Origin: Bradyrhizobium sp. CCGUVB1N3
Lineage (GTDB): Bacteria > Pseudomonadota > Alphaproteobacteria > Rhizobiales > Xanthobacteraceae
Assembly: GCF_024199925.1 (NCBI RefSeq)
Contig: NZ_JANADR010000001.1
Span: 8,931,501 to 8,995,500 of the forward strand
Reading direction: 5' to 3'
DNA: 64,000 nucleotides
The notes under the pieces were generated by a model. That model ran no database searches. It was not told the origin of the DNA and was given only the letters and a program-made list of their open reading frames with translations. Shown piece by piece: positions 25,222 to 33,801 of this stretch. Made by a program: the position numbers and the translations under genes. Numbering within the stretch: position 1 is the stretch's first letter; each line of letters begins with the position of its first letter.

Positions 25222-26382
25222 ATGAGTAAGCTCGGTGTCGGCATCGTCGGATGCGGCAACATCTCGACGATCTACATGCACAACATGCCGAAGTTCCGCG
25301 ATCTCAAGCTGATCGCCTGCGCGGACCTGCGGCCTGAGGCCGCGCAAGCCCAGGCGGCGCAGTTCGGCATCGAGGCGTTGTCGATCGAAGCGCTGCTGGC
25401 GCGTCCCGATATCCAGATCGTCGTCAATCTCACTACGCCGAATGCGCATTACGGCGTGAGCCACGCGGCGTTTAACGCTGGCAAGCACGTGTTCGGCGAA
25501 AAGCCGATCACGGTGGAGGCCGATGACGCCGCGACCTTGGTCGCGGAGGCTGCTCGTCGCGGCCTGAAGCTCGGCTGCGCGCCGGATACTTTCCTTGGCG
25601 GCGGCGGACGGATGGCGCGCGAGTTCGTCGATACGGGGCGGATCGGCAAAGTGCTCTACGGCACCTGCTTTCTGATGTCGCATGGCATGGAGCACTGGCA
25701 CCCCGATCCAACCTTCTTCTTCAAGCCAGGCGGCGGGCCGATCCTCGACATGGGGCCCTATTACCTTGCGGCCCTCATCAACCTGTTGGGTCCCGTTGCG
25801 CTAGTGCAGGGGCGTGCGAGCGCCGGCTTCGCCACGCGGCTCGTCACCTCGAAGGGACCGATGAACGGCAAGACCGTCGCGGTTGAAACCCCGACGACGG
25901 TGATGTCGCTGCTGCATTTCGAGTCGGGCGCCGACATCATTTTTGCGATGAGCTGGGACGTCTGGAAACACGGACATCCGCCGATCGAGCTTTACGGCAC
26001 CGAGGGCTCGCTGCGCGTGCCGGACCCCAACTTTTTCGGCGGCGCGGTGCAATACACCGAAAAGGGGGGCGACTGGATCTCAGTCACAGCCGACGACCGG
26101 CCGTTCGGTAAGCCCAACTGGCGCTCGCCGAATTGGGCCGATCACATGCCGAACCAGGCCAACTATCGTTGCCTGGGCGTCGCCGAACTCGCAAGTGCGG
26201 TACTGCGCGGCACGCCACACCGCTCCTCCGGTGCGCTGGCGAGCCATTCGCTGGAGGTGAAGCACGCGATCCTCAAGGCCAGCGTCGAAGGTGGAGAGAT
26301 CGCGGTGCGCTCGCGCGTCGCGCGACCGGCGCCGCTGTCCGATGTCGATGCGATGGCGTTGTGGGCCGGGGAGGCGTTCTGA
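25222..26382 (+). CDS. Gfo/Idh/MocA family oxidoreductase (first copy)
   Basis: 386 residues. The Rossmann N-terminus is VGIVGCGNISTIYMHNMP, and the cofactor/catalytic Lys motif is HVFGEKPITV near residue 92. The C-terminal alpha/beta substrate domain contains GGGPILDMGPYYLAALINLL near 172. These NAD(P)-dependent enzymes oxidise or reduce sugar hydroxyls or keto groups. It begins 12 bp after the isomerase and is part of the same operon. Together they could generate and rearrange a 3-keto sugar; this is inference. Confidence 0.9.
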   Translation: MSKLGVGIVGCGNISTIYMHNMPKFRDLKLIACADLRPEAAQAQAAQFGIEALSIEALLARPDIQIVVNLTTPNAHYGVSHAAFNAGKHVFGEKPITVEADDAATLVAEAARRGLKLGCAPDTFLGGGGRMAREFVDTGRIGKVLYGTCFLMSHGMEHWHPDPTFFFKPGGGPILDMGPYYLAALINLLGPVALVQGRASAGFATRLVTSKGPMNGKTVAVETPTTVMSLLHFESGADIIFAMSWDVWKHGHPPIELYGTEGSLRVPDPNFFGGAVQYTEKGGDWISVTADDRPFGKPNWRSPNWADHMPNQANYRCLGVAELASAVLRGTPHRSSGALASHSLEVKHAILKASVEGGEIAVRSRVARPAPLSDVDAMALWAGEAF

Positions 26383-26537
26383 CGCGGGATAGTCCACCGT
26401 TGTGATCGGCCGGTCTCGGCATTGGGATGAAAAGCCCGCTCCGTCTCCTGGAACCAGCAAGGGGAGGCGAGTTTTGATGGGGTATCGAGCTCAGCGGGCG
26501 GATGCTGCTGGAGCGTCCAGGTAGAAGGAAGCATTCG

Positions 26538-27593
26538 ATGAAGATGATCAAGGGACCGGCGATATTCCTCGCTCAGTTCGCTGCCGACGCGGCGCCGTTC
26601 AACTCCCTCGACTCGATCTGCGGATGGGCGGCCTCGCTCGGCTACGAGGGGGTTCAGATTCCGAGCTGGGATGGGCGGCTCTTCGACTTGAAGAAGGCCT
26701 CGGAGTCGCAGGACTACGCCGACGAAGTGAAGGGAATCGCGGCCCGCCACGGGCTGGCGATCACCGAGCTCTCGACCCATCTCCAGGGCCAGCTCGTTGC
26801 CGTTCACCCGGCCTATGACGCGGCATTCGACGGCTTCGCCGTGCCGGAGGTGCGCGGCAACGCCAAGGCGCGCACGGAGTGGGCCGTCGACCAGGTCAAG
26901 CGTGCGATCCTGGCGTCCAGGCGACTCGGGATCACTGCACAAGCGACCTTCTCCGGCGCACTTGCCTGGCCCTATGTCTATCCCTGGCCGCAGCGTCCGG
27001 CCGGCCTCATCGAGACCGCCTTCGACGAGCTCGCCAGGCGCTGGCGGCCGATCCTCGATTATGCCGACGAGCAGGGTGTTGATCTCGCCTATGAGATCCA
27101 TCCTGGCGAGGACCTTCACGACGGCGTCTCCTACGAGATGTTTCTTGAGCGGGTGAACGGCCACAAGCGCGCGAACCTGCTCTACGACCCGTCGCACTTC
27201 GTGCTGCAGCAGCTCGACTATCTCGACTACATCGACATCTATCACGAGCGCATCAAGGCCTTCCACGTCAAGGACGCCGAGTTCAACCCGACGGGCCGCC
27301 AGGGCGTCTATGGTGGGTTCCAGAGCTGGGTCGACCGTGCCGGCCGCTTCCGATCGCTCGGCGATGGCCAAGTCGATTTCGGCGCCATCTTCTCGAAGCT
27401 CACGCAATACGATTACGACAGCTGGGCGGTGCTCGAGTGGGAATGTGCGCTGAAACATCCGGAGCAAGGCGCGCGCGAGGGGGCCGAGTTCATCAAAAGC
27501 CATATCATCCGGGTCACAGAGAAAGCCTTCGACGATTTCGCAGGCTCCGGCACCGACGACGCAGCGAACCGCAAGATGCTTGGCATCTCCTGA
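26538..27593 (+). CDS. Sugar phosphate isomerase/epimerase family protein (second copy)
   Basis: 351 residues from the ATG at 26538, which follows AGAAGGAAG; an in-frame TTG-type extension to 26502 has no such support. The sequence has the YcjR/IolE-like barrel: LGYEGVQIPSWDGRLFD, AITELSTHLQGQLVAVHPAY, LAYEIHPGEDLHDG, LLYDPSHFVLQQLDYLDYI and AFHVKDAEFNPTGRQG. Metal ligands Glu, Asp, His and Glu are consistent with an active isomerase. It is about 100 residues longer than the other copy at 24448 and clearly a different subfamily. It pairs with the following Gfo/Idh/MocA gene 13 bp downstream. Confidence 0.88.
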   Translation: MKMIKGPAIFLAQFAADAAPFNSLDSICGWAASLGYEGVQIPSWDGRLFDLKKASESQDYADEVKGIAARHGLAITELSTHLQGQLVAVHPAYDAAFDGFAVPEVRGNAKARTEWAVDQVKRAILASRRLGITAQATFSGALAWPYVYPWPQRPAGLIETAFDELARRWRPILDYADEQGVDLAYEIHPGEDLHDGVSYEMFLERVNGHKRANLLYDPSHFVLQQLDYLDYIDIYHERIKAFHVKDAEFNPTGRQGVYGGFQSWVDRAGRFRSLGDGQVDFGAIFSKLTQYDYDSWAVLEWECALKHPEQGAREGAEFIKSHIIRVTEKAFDDFAGSGTDDAANRKMLGIS

Positions 27594-27606
27594 GCGAGGA
27601 GAAGAA

Positions 27607-28782
27607 ATGACTATCGAAGCAAGCAACGAAGCCGGCGATCGCGGTCGTATCCGGCTCGGCATGGTCGGCGGCGGCCAGGGGGCCTTCATCGGCGCCGTCC
27701 ACCGCATCGCCGCTCGCATCGACGACCAGTTCGAACTTGTGGCCGGCGCGCTCGCGTCGGATCCGGTCCGAGCCAAAGTATCAGCGAAGGAACTCGGCAT
27801 CGCCGACGACCGTGCCTATGGCTCCTTCGAGGAGATGGCGAAGGCGGAAGCCGCGCGAGCGGACGGCATCGAGGCGGTCTCGATCGTGACGCCCAACCAC
27901 ATGCACAGTCCGGTCGCGAAAATCTTCCTGGAAGCCGGAATTCATGTGATCTGCGACAAGCCGCTGACGACAACCGTTGCCGAGGCCGAGGAACTGGTGG
28001 CGATGGTCAGGAAGACGGGCAGGGTCTTCGTGGTGACGCACAATTACACAGGCTATCCCATGGTTCGACAGGCTCGGGCCATGGTCGCAAACGGCGATCT
28101 CGGCGAAATCCGTCTCGTCCAGGCGGAGTATCTGCAGGATTGGTTGACGGAGCGACTAGAGGCCGGTGGCCAGAAGCAGGCGGCGTGGCGCACGGACCCC
28201 GCCCGGTCAGGCGCCGGCGGGTGCATCGGCGACATCGGGACCCACGCCTACAATCTCGCCTGCTTCGTCACCGGACTCGAGCTCGACGAATTGCTCGCAC
28301 AACTGTCGACCTTCGTCGAGGGGCGGCGTCTCGATGACGATGTCCAGATCCTGCTCAAGTGGAAAGGCGGCGCCAAGGGCATGCTGTGGGCGAGTCAGGT
28401 CGCCGTCGGCAACGAGAACGGCCTCACGTTGCGCGTCTACGGCAGCAAAGGCGGCCTCGAATGGGCGCAGGAGAATCCGAACCATCTCTGGTTCACGCCA
28501 TATGGTGGCCCCAAGCAACTCCTGACCCGCGGCGGCGCCGGCGCCTTGGGCGAGGCGGCCCGCGTCACCCGCGTCCCCTCCGGTCACCCCGAGGGCTATC
28601 TGGAAGGTTTCGCAACAATCTATGCTGAGGCAGCGCGCGCCATCCGCGCGGCAAGGGTCGGTGAAAAGCCGGATACTAATGTGATCTTCCCAACCGTTGA
28701 GGATGGCTTAGCAGGCGTGAAGTTCATCGACGCTGCCGTGAAGTCCTCGGCATGCAAAGGTACCTGGGTTCGAATGACGTAA
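27607..28782 (+). CDS. Gfo/Idh/MocA family oxidoreductase (second copy)
   Basis: 391 residues from the ATG at 27607, which follows GAGGAGAAGAA; an extension to 27580 overlaps the upstream gene and is discarded. The Rossmann segment is LGMVGGGQGAFIGAVHRIAA and the dinucleotide/catalytic Lys motif is HVICDKPLTTT near 112. GGCIGDIGTHAYNLACFVTG near 205 marks the catalytic His/Asp region. This subfamily commonly sits beside YcjR/IolE-like isomerases, as here, and acts on glycosides or inositol-like substrates. It closes the second sugar operon. Confidence 0.9.
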   Translation: MTIEASNEAGDRGRIRLGMVGGGQGAFIGAVHRIAARIDDQFELVAGALASDPVRAKVSAKELGIADDRAYGSFEEMAKAEAARADGIEAVSIVTPNHMHSPVAKIFLEAGIHVICDKPLTTTVAEAEELVAMVRKTGRVFVVTHNYTGYPMVRQARAMVANGDLGEIRLVQAEYLQDWLTERLEAGGQKQAAWRTDPARSGAGGCIGDIGTHAYNLACFVTGLELDELLAQLSTFVEGRRLDDDVQILLKWKGGAKGMLWASQVAVGNENGLTLRVYGSKGGLEWAQENPNHLWFTPYGGPKQLLTRGGAGALGEAARVTRVPSGHPEGYLEGFATIYAEAARAIRAARVGEKPDTNVIFPTVEDGLAGVKFIDAAVKSSACKGTWVRMT

Positions 28783-29162
28783 CTGCCGCCGTGACATGGC
28801 TTCTAGATGCATACGAGGCATGGCAAAGGCGCCCCGAACATAGGGACAACCTGATTCGAGCGGCCATTTGTTGGCGCCATATCTGCGCACCTGATCTGGT
28901 TGGGACGATGCTTCGCGCAGGCAAAGGATAAGCACATCCAACGCTGCCGCGCTCTCGCAGTCTGACTTGAGCGCGGCAAGCCGACGGGACGCAGGCGTTC
29001 CGTCGCCATAAGAATTCACTATGGCGGCAGACCGCAGTCGTGCTTCCCCCGCTGAGGCGCGTAAATCTATTTTTTGCCGTCAGGCGCCGCCCAAATTCTA
29101 AGAAGACCACAGAAGTGGCGGAATTGGCGGACGCGCATCTGCAGCAGCAATGGAGCGGGGAA
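28783..29162. other. Regulatory gap before the Liv-type operon
   Basis: About 380 bp without a supported gene. It holds the LysR-type inverted repeat at 29005-29025. Short frames seen here have no domain. Confidence 0.5.
29005..29034 (+). promoter_or_regulatory. LysR-type operator, GCCATA-N9-TATGGC, copy 1
   Basis: A perfect 6-bp inverted repeat GCCATA (29005-29010) and TATGGC (29020-29025) with a 9-bp spacer, embodying the T-N11-A LysR box, followed by the conserved extension GGCAGACCG (29026-29034). An identical arrangement lies before hyuA at 36136. It is about 130 bp ahead of the binding-protein start. Confidence 0.75.
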
Positions 29163-30347
29163 ATGACGATCGAGTTGAGCCGGCGGGGATTTTGTATTGG
29201 AACGGCGCTGATTGGACTTCAGACCGTCTCCTCCAGCGCCTTCGCCCGAAGCGAGGATGGGACCGTCAAGCTCGGCCTCGTCGCGCCGATGAGTGGACCG
29301 AATGCCCGCTACGGCTCCTTCTCGCTGCGCGGCGCGCAAATGGCGGCGAAGGAAATCAACGGTGCCGGCGGTGTCGGCGGGCGCAAGATCAACATCATGG
29401 CCGGTGACAGCCAGGGGACGCCGGTCGAGGGCGTCTCGGCGACGCGGCGGCTGATCGACCAGGACCAGGTCGATTTCATCATCGGCGATGTCTCGAGCTC
29501 TGTGACGCTCGCGATGCAGCCGGTAGCCGAAGATGCCGGCGTGCTCCTGCTCAATGCGGCCTCGTCCAACCCGAAGATCACCTACAAGGCGGGCGTAGGC
29601 GGCTTCAAATGGACCTATCGCAACTATCCGACCGACGAGAACCGGGCCTTGATCGTGCTGCAATACGCGGCGGAGAAGAAAGGCTTCACCAAATACGCAG
29701 TGCTCTCGGTCGATACCGATTATGGGCGCGCGGCCATTGAGTTTACCAAGAAGTACCTGCCTCGTTTCAAGAGCCAGATCCTGACGGAAGACTATTACAA
29801 AGAGGGCGAGGTCGATTTCCGCAGCGTGCTTTCCAAGATCCGCGATTCCGGCGCCCAGGCCATCATCATGTACGGCAACGCCGATAGCACACCCATCGTC
29901 GGACGCCAGATGATGGAAGTCGGGATCGCCGGCAAGATTCCGCTGATCGGGAACGCGGAGTTCAATACGGCAAGCACCATCAAGGCAGCGCCGAAAGCGC
30001 TCGAAGGGGCCATCGAGGCGGCGGCATGGCTGCCGGCCTATGACTCCGAGAAGAGCAAGGCCTTCGTCGAAAAATTCACCACCGAGTTCCGCGAGGCGCC
30101 CAACAACCACGCCTATGTGCACTGGGAGACCGTGCACCTGCTGGCCAAGGCGATCGAGCAGGCCCAGAGCATCGATCGCGAGAAGGTCCGCACCGCGCTC
30201 TCCAAGATCCACTATGCGAGCGCGGTCGGCGATGTGACCTTCGACGATCACAATCAGGCCCGCTTGCCGATGATCCTGCTTGAGATCGAGAATGGCAAGC
30301 CGGCCATCAAGGGAGCCTATTCGGCCGAGATCGACTATCCGAAATAG
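29163..30347 (+). CDS. Branched-chain-type ABC substrate-binding protein
   Basis: 394 residues from the ATG at 29163; an in-frame stretch back to 29040 has no Shine-Dalgarno or signal sequence. The N-terminus is a twin-arginine-like signal (SRRGFCIGTALIGLQTVSSS, cleavage near AFA). The mature protein opens TVKLGLVAPMSGPNARYGSF, the typical first lobe of Peripla_BP_6 proteins. It delivers an amino acid, amide, urea-like or aromatic ligand to the LivHMGF complex that follows. The genes in the same regulon (aminotransferase, hydantoinase) point to a nitrogenous ligand. Confidence 0.92.
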   Translation: MTIELSRRGFCIGTALIGLQTVSSSAFARSEDGTVKLGLVAPMSGPNARYGSFSLRGAQMAAKEINGAGGVGGRKINIMAGDSQGTPVEGVSATRRLIDQDQVDFIIGDVSSSVTLAMQPVAEDAGVLLLNAASSNPKITYKAGVGGFKWTYRNYPTDENRALIVLQYAAEKKGFTKYAVLSVDTDYGRAAIEFTKKYLPRFKSQILTEDYYKEGEVDFRSVLSKIRDSGAQAIIMYGNADSTPIVGRQMMEVGIAGKIPLIGNAEFNTASTIKAAPKALEGAIEAAAWLPAYDSEKSKAFVEKFTTEFREAPNNHAYVHWETVHLLAKAIEQAQSIDREKVRTALSKIHYASAVGDVTFDDHNQARLPMILLEIENGKPAIKGAYSAEIDYPK

Positions 30348-30368
30348 GGCAGCGGAACGGTATCAACC

Positions 30369-31241
30369 ATGTTCTACACGATCATCGAGCAGGTCGTTAA
30401 CGGCATCGTATCCGGATCGGTCTATGCGATCGTTGCCGTCGGCATGACGATGATCTTCGGCGTCCTGCGCGCCATCAATTTCGCCCATGGCGAATACTAC
30501 ATGCTCGGCACCTTCGGGGCCTGGTTCGCGATCGACTATTTCGATCTGCCCTATCCGGTGGCGATCGTGATCGGCGTGGTGGCAACGGCGGTGATCGCGG
30601 TGGTCGTCGGCAACTTCGTGATGCAGCGGATCGTCGGAGCGCCGGCCGAGGCCGGCGTGCTCGCAACCCTCGGCGTCGCGCTGATCCTGCAGAACACCGT
30701 CATCCTGGTGTTTGGTGGCAGCTACAAATTCTTCTCCGGCGGCTATATCGAGCCGGTGACGCTGTTCGGCTTCACGTTGGCCGAGCAACGCATCCTGATC
30801 ATCATCGTCGGCCTGATCGTGTTCATAGGCCTCGAGCTGATGGTCACCTACAGCCGGATGGGAAAGGCGATGCGCGCGGTCTCGCAGAACATCGAATGCT
30901 GCGCGGTGGTCGGCATCGACGTCCGTCACGTTGCGCTCTGGACCTTTATCCTCGGCGCCGGTCTTGCGGCGCTCTCGGGCGTGCTGACCGCGCCCGTGAA
31001 TGTCAGTGTCTACGGCGGGATGGGCGAGCTCATTACCTTCAAGACGCTGCCGATCATCATCATGGGTGGGCTCGGCAACGTTCGTGGCACCTTCGTTGCG
31101 GCGATGATCCTCGGCATAGCGGAGAGCCTGGTCGCCACCTATGTCGGGCTGCAGTTCCGCGACACCGTCGGCTTTGCGACCCTGATGCTGGTGCTGATGT
31201 GGCGTCCGCACGGGCTGTTCTCCGCGCAGGCGCGCTTCTGA
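30369..31241 (+). CDS. livH: Branched-chain-type ABC permease LivH
   Basis: 290 residues with about eight predicted membrane helices. The family signature near the N-terminus is VNGIVSGSVYAIVAVGMTMI followed by FGVLRAINFAHGEYYMLG. The glycine-rich GGLGNVRGTFVAAMILGIAE segment near 230-250 is also typical. It follows the binding protein by 21 bp. It forms the translocation channel with the LivM-type partner. Confidence 0.92.
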   Translation: MFYTIIEQVVNGIVSGSVYAIVAVGMTMIFGVLRAINFAHGEYYMLGTFGAWFAIDYFDLPYPVAIVIGVVATAVIAVVVGNFVMQRIVGAPAEAGVLATLGVALILQNTVILVFGGSYKFFSGGYIEPVTLFGFTLAEQRILIIIVGLIVFIGLELMVTYSRMGKAMRAVSQNIECCAVVGIDVRHVALWTFILGAGLAALSGVLTAPVNVSVYGGMGELITFKTLPIIIMGGLGNVRGTFVAAMILGIAESLVATYVGLQFRDTVGFATLMLVLMWRPHGLFSAQARF

Positions 31242-31285
31242 TCGCTGGGATGTGACATTTGACCGAGATCGTCCGAGACCAGACC

Positions 31286-32272
31286 ATGACGTCAGCCGAA
31301 AGCCCGGCCGTGAGGAGGGGACCGGATCTTCGCGTTCCGTTCGGCCTTGCGCTTGCGGTGTTGGCCTGCGTCGCGCCGCTGTTTCTCGGCAACTACCCGC
31401 TGCACGCGATCATCGTCGCGCTGATCTTCCTTCTGCCGGCCCACGGTCTCAATCTGCTGCTCGGATACACCGGCCTGCTGTCGCTGGCGCAGGCGGCGTT
31501 CTTCGGCATCGGCGCCTATGCCTCGGCGCTGCTGGCGGTGCATTTCGGTACGCCGTTCTATCTGAATTTCCTCGCCGCCGGCCTCGTCACCGGCGCGGTC
31601 GCGCTGCCGCTCGGGATTCCCGCACTTCGGCTGCGGTCGACGTCGTTTGTGATGTGCACGCTCGGCTTCGTGATCATCGGGCAGGCGATTGTGAAAAACT
31701 GGATCAGCTTGACGCGCGGCGACATGGGGCTGGCGGCGATACCAAAACCTTACTTCGCGCTGGGGCCGGCCTCGTTTACGGTCTCCGGCACCGTCGGCTT
31801 CTACTATTTGGTGCTCGCCATCGCCGCACTGGCGACGCTGGCCGTCTATCTGATCGTTCGCTCGCCGGCCGGCCGCAACATGATCGCCATCCGCGAGAAC
31901 GAGACGCTCGCTGAATCCGTGGGCATCCCGACCTGGCACTACAAGCTGGTCGTCTTCATGATCAGCGCCGTCTTTGCCGGGCTCGGCGGTAGTCTTTATG
32001 CACACTACCTGACCGTGGTCAGCCCGCTGACCTTCCAGATGTACTACTCGACGACGATGCTGATCATCGTGCTCGGCGGCGGGGCGGGGACCATCTCGGG
32101 CGTGATCTTCGGCAGCCTGCTGTTCGTGGGTCTCACCGAAGCCCTGCGCGTTGCGCCGGAGCTGCGCATGATCGCCTACGGCTTCTTCCTGCTCGCCCTC
32201 GTGTTCTACTTCCCGAACGGGTTCGCGCCGCTGATCGGCCGCTTCTGGTCATTCCTCGAGAGGCGCAAATGA
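31286..32272 (+). CDS. livM: Branched-chain-type ABC permease LivM
   Basis: 328 residues from the ATG at 31286; a TTG at 31259 would add nine residues and has comparable support. Several membrane helices begin with FGLALAVLACVAPLFLGNYP. Hallmarks are LNLLLGYTGLLSLAQAAFFG near 60, GRNMIAIRENETLAESVGIP near 205 and GGGAGTISGVIFGSLLFVGL near 270. The stop codon overlaps the start of the LivG-type ATPase (ATGA). Confidence 0.9.
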   Translation: MTSAESPAVRRGPDLRVPFGLALAVLACVAPLFLGNYPLHAIIVALIFLLPAHGLNLLLGYTGLLSLAQAAFFGIGAYASALLAVHFGTPFYLNFLAAGLVTGAVALPLGIPALRLRSTSFVMCTLGFVIIGQAIVKNWISLTRGDMGLAAIPKPYFALGPASFTVSGTVGFYYLVLAIAALATLAVYLIVRSPAGRNMIAIRENETLAESVGIPTWHYKLVVFMISAVFAGLGGSLYAHYLTVVSPLTFQMYYSTTMLIIVLGGGAGTISGVIFGSLLFVGLTEALRVAPELRMIAYGFFLLALVFYFPNGFAPLIGRFWSFLERRK

Positions 32273-33039
32273 GCGGGCTGCCGATCCTCGACATCTCTGG
32301 TCTGTGCAAGTCCTACGGCGCGGTGCGCGCGGTCGACGGTGTCGACCTGCATGTCGATCGCGGCGAGATCTGCGGGCTGATCGGACCGAACGGATCCGGA
32401 AAATCCACCTTCTTCGACTGCGTCACCGGGCTCGCAAAGCCCAACGCTGGGGCGGTGAAGCTCGACGGCCAGGACATCACGGGCTGGTCGCTGAACGATA
32501 TCGCGCGCGAGGGCCGAATGCTGCGCTCGTTCCAGAAGACGGTGGTGTTCTCAGCGCTCGACATCGAGGAGAACCTCGTCATCGCCGGCCAGATGTTCAC
32601 CTTTCCCGGGATCTGGTCGACCTTCGGTATCGGCACCGCCGCGCGCAACCGCGTCGCGGCCTTACGAGAACGCGCACGCGAGCTCATCAAGATCGCCGGC
32701 CTCTGGGACGTACGCTTCCAGCCCGCGGGCAAGCTCTCCGGCGGCCAGCAAAAACTGATCCAGTTTGCCTCGATGCTGATGCCGGAACCAAAGCTTATTT
32801 TGCTCGACGAGCCCATGGCCGGCATCAATCCAAAACTGATCGAGCGTGTGGTCGAGAGCATTCGTCTCGCCAACACCTCCTTCGGCGTTAGCTTCCTGAT
32901 CATCGAGCACAACATCGACGTGGTGACCAGCCTGTGCAAGCGCGTGGTGGTGCTCGACCAGGGCCGCAAGCTCGCGGAAGGCGCGCCCGACGAGATCGTC
33001 CAGAACCAGGCGGTGCGGGAGGCCTATCTCGGTGGCTGA
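32269..33039 (+). CDS. livG: Branched-chain-type ABC ATPase LivG
   Basis: 256 residues. Walker A is GPNGSGKST (about 40-48). The signature is LSGGQQKLIQFASML, where LivG proteins more often have R-L-L-E after Q-Q; Walker B is KLILLDEPMAGINP. The C-terminal switch is IIEHNIDVV and the tail AVREAYLGG is standard for LivG. The gene overlaps livM and livF by 4 and 8 bp, so the cassette is translationally coupled. Confidence 0.92.
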   Translation: MSGLPILDISGLCKSYGAVRAVDGVDLHVDRGEICGLIGPNGSGKSTFFDCVTGLAKPNAGAVKLDGQDITGWSLNDIAREGRMLRSFQKTVVFSALDIEENLVIAGQMFTFPGIWSTFGIGTAARNRVAALRERARELIKIAGLWDVRFQPAGKLSGGQQKLIQFASMLMPEPKLILLDEPMAGINPKLIERVVESIRLANTSFGVSFLIIEHNIDVVTSLCKRVVVLDQGRKLAEGAPDEIVQNQAVREAYLGG

Positions 33040-33772
33040 ACCCTCTCTCTCGATCAAAGGCCTGCGCGCAGGCTACGGCTCTCTCGACATCCTCAACGGC
33101 GTCGATCTCGACGTGCCGCAGGGCCAGTTCGTCGCGTTGATGGGACCGAACGGCGCAGGCAAGTCGACGCTGCTCAAGACGCTCTACGGCATGACCACCG
33201 TCAAGGGCGGCAGCATCAACTGGCAGGGCAAGGACATCTCGGCTTTCAAGTCGCGCGCGATCCTGGCCGAGGGCATCTCCTGGGTGCCGCAGGGTCGCTG
33301 CAACTTTCCGGTCATGACGGTCGACGAGAATCTGCAGATGGCCGCCTATACGCTGCGCGACAGCAATGTGAAGGTGGAGCGCGACTATGTCTATGACCTC
33401 TTCCCGATCCTGAAGACGCGCCGCAATACGTTGGCGGGCAACATGTCGGGCGGCGAACAGCAGTTGCTCGAGGTCGCGATGGCCGTGCTGCAGCGGCCAA
33501 AAATCCTGCTGGTCGACGAACCGTCGGTCGGCCTGTCACCGACCGCAATCGGCATCGTGTTCGACGAGCTCCTGCGTATCAACGCGGCAGGCCAGACCAT
33601 ACTGCTCGTCGAGCAGAACACCAAGAAGGCGATGGCGGTGGCGCAGCGCGCCGTCATCCTGCGGCTCGGCAAGGTGATCTGGGATGGCCGGCCCGCCGAC
33701 ATCACCCATGACGAACTCGGCGAACTCTTCCTCACCGGCCGCATGCGCGGCGAGACCGACGTCGAACACTGA
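33032..33772 (+). CDS. livF: Branched-chain-type ABC ATPase LivF
   Basis: 246 residues from a GTG start overlapping livG. Walker A GPNGAGKST (about 37-45), LivF signature MSGGEQQLLEVAMAVLQRP, Walker B ILLVDEPSVGLSP and switch LVEQNTKKAM. The N-terminal LRAGYGSLDILNGVDLDVP is characteristic. It completes a five-gene importer and is followed 29 bp later by an aminotransferase gene in the same direction. Confidence 0.92.
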   Translation: MAEPSLSIKGLRAGYGSLDILNGVDLDVPQGQFVALMGPNGAGKSTLLKTLYGMTTVKGGSINWQGKDISAFKSRAILAEGISWVPQGRCNFPVMTVDENLQMAAYTLRDSNVKVERDYVYDLFPILKTRRNTLAGNMSGGEQQLLEVAMAVLQRPKILLVDEPSVGLSPTAIGIVFDELLRINAAGQTILLVEQNTKKAMAVAQRAVILRLGKVIWDGRPADITHDELGELFLTGRMRGETDVEH

Positions 33773-33801
33773 CTCGATCTGCAACTCAAAGGACGACCAC
33801 T

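Noticed and set aside
26163..27800. 545-codon minus-strand frame
   Set aside because: It is antisense to three plus-strand genes with clear start sites and motifs, and has no motif of its own.
29067..30251. Long open frame antisense to the Liv-type binding protein
   Set aside because: The codons are the complement of a clear binding-protein gene; the translation is R/H/D/G-rich with no domain. Similar shadow frames at 36197-37951, 39192-40502, 39982-41094 and 57230-58471 were discarded for the same reason.
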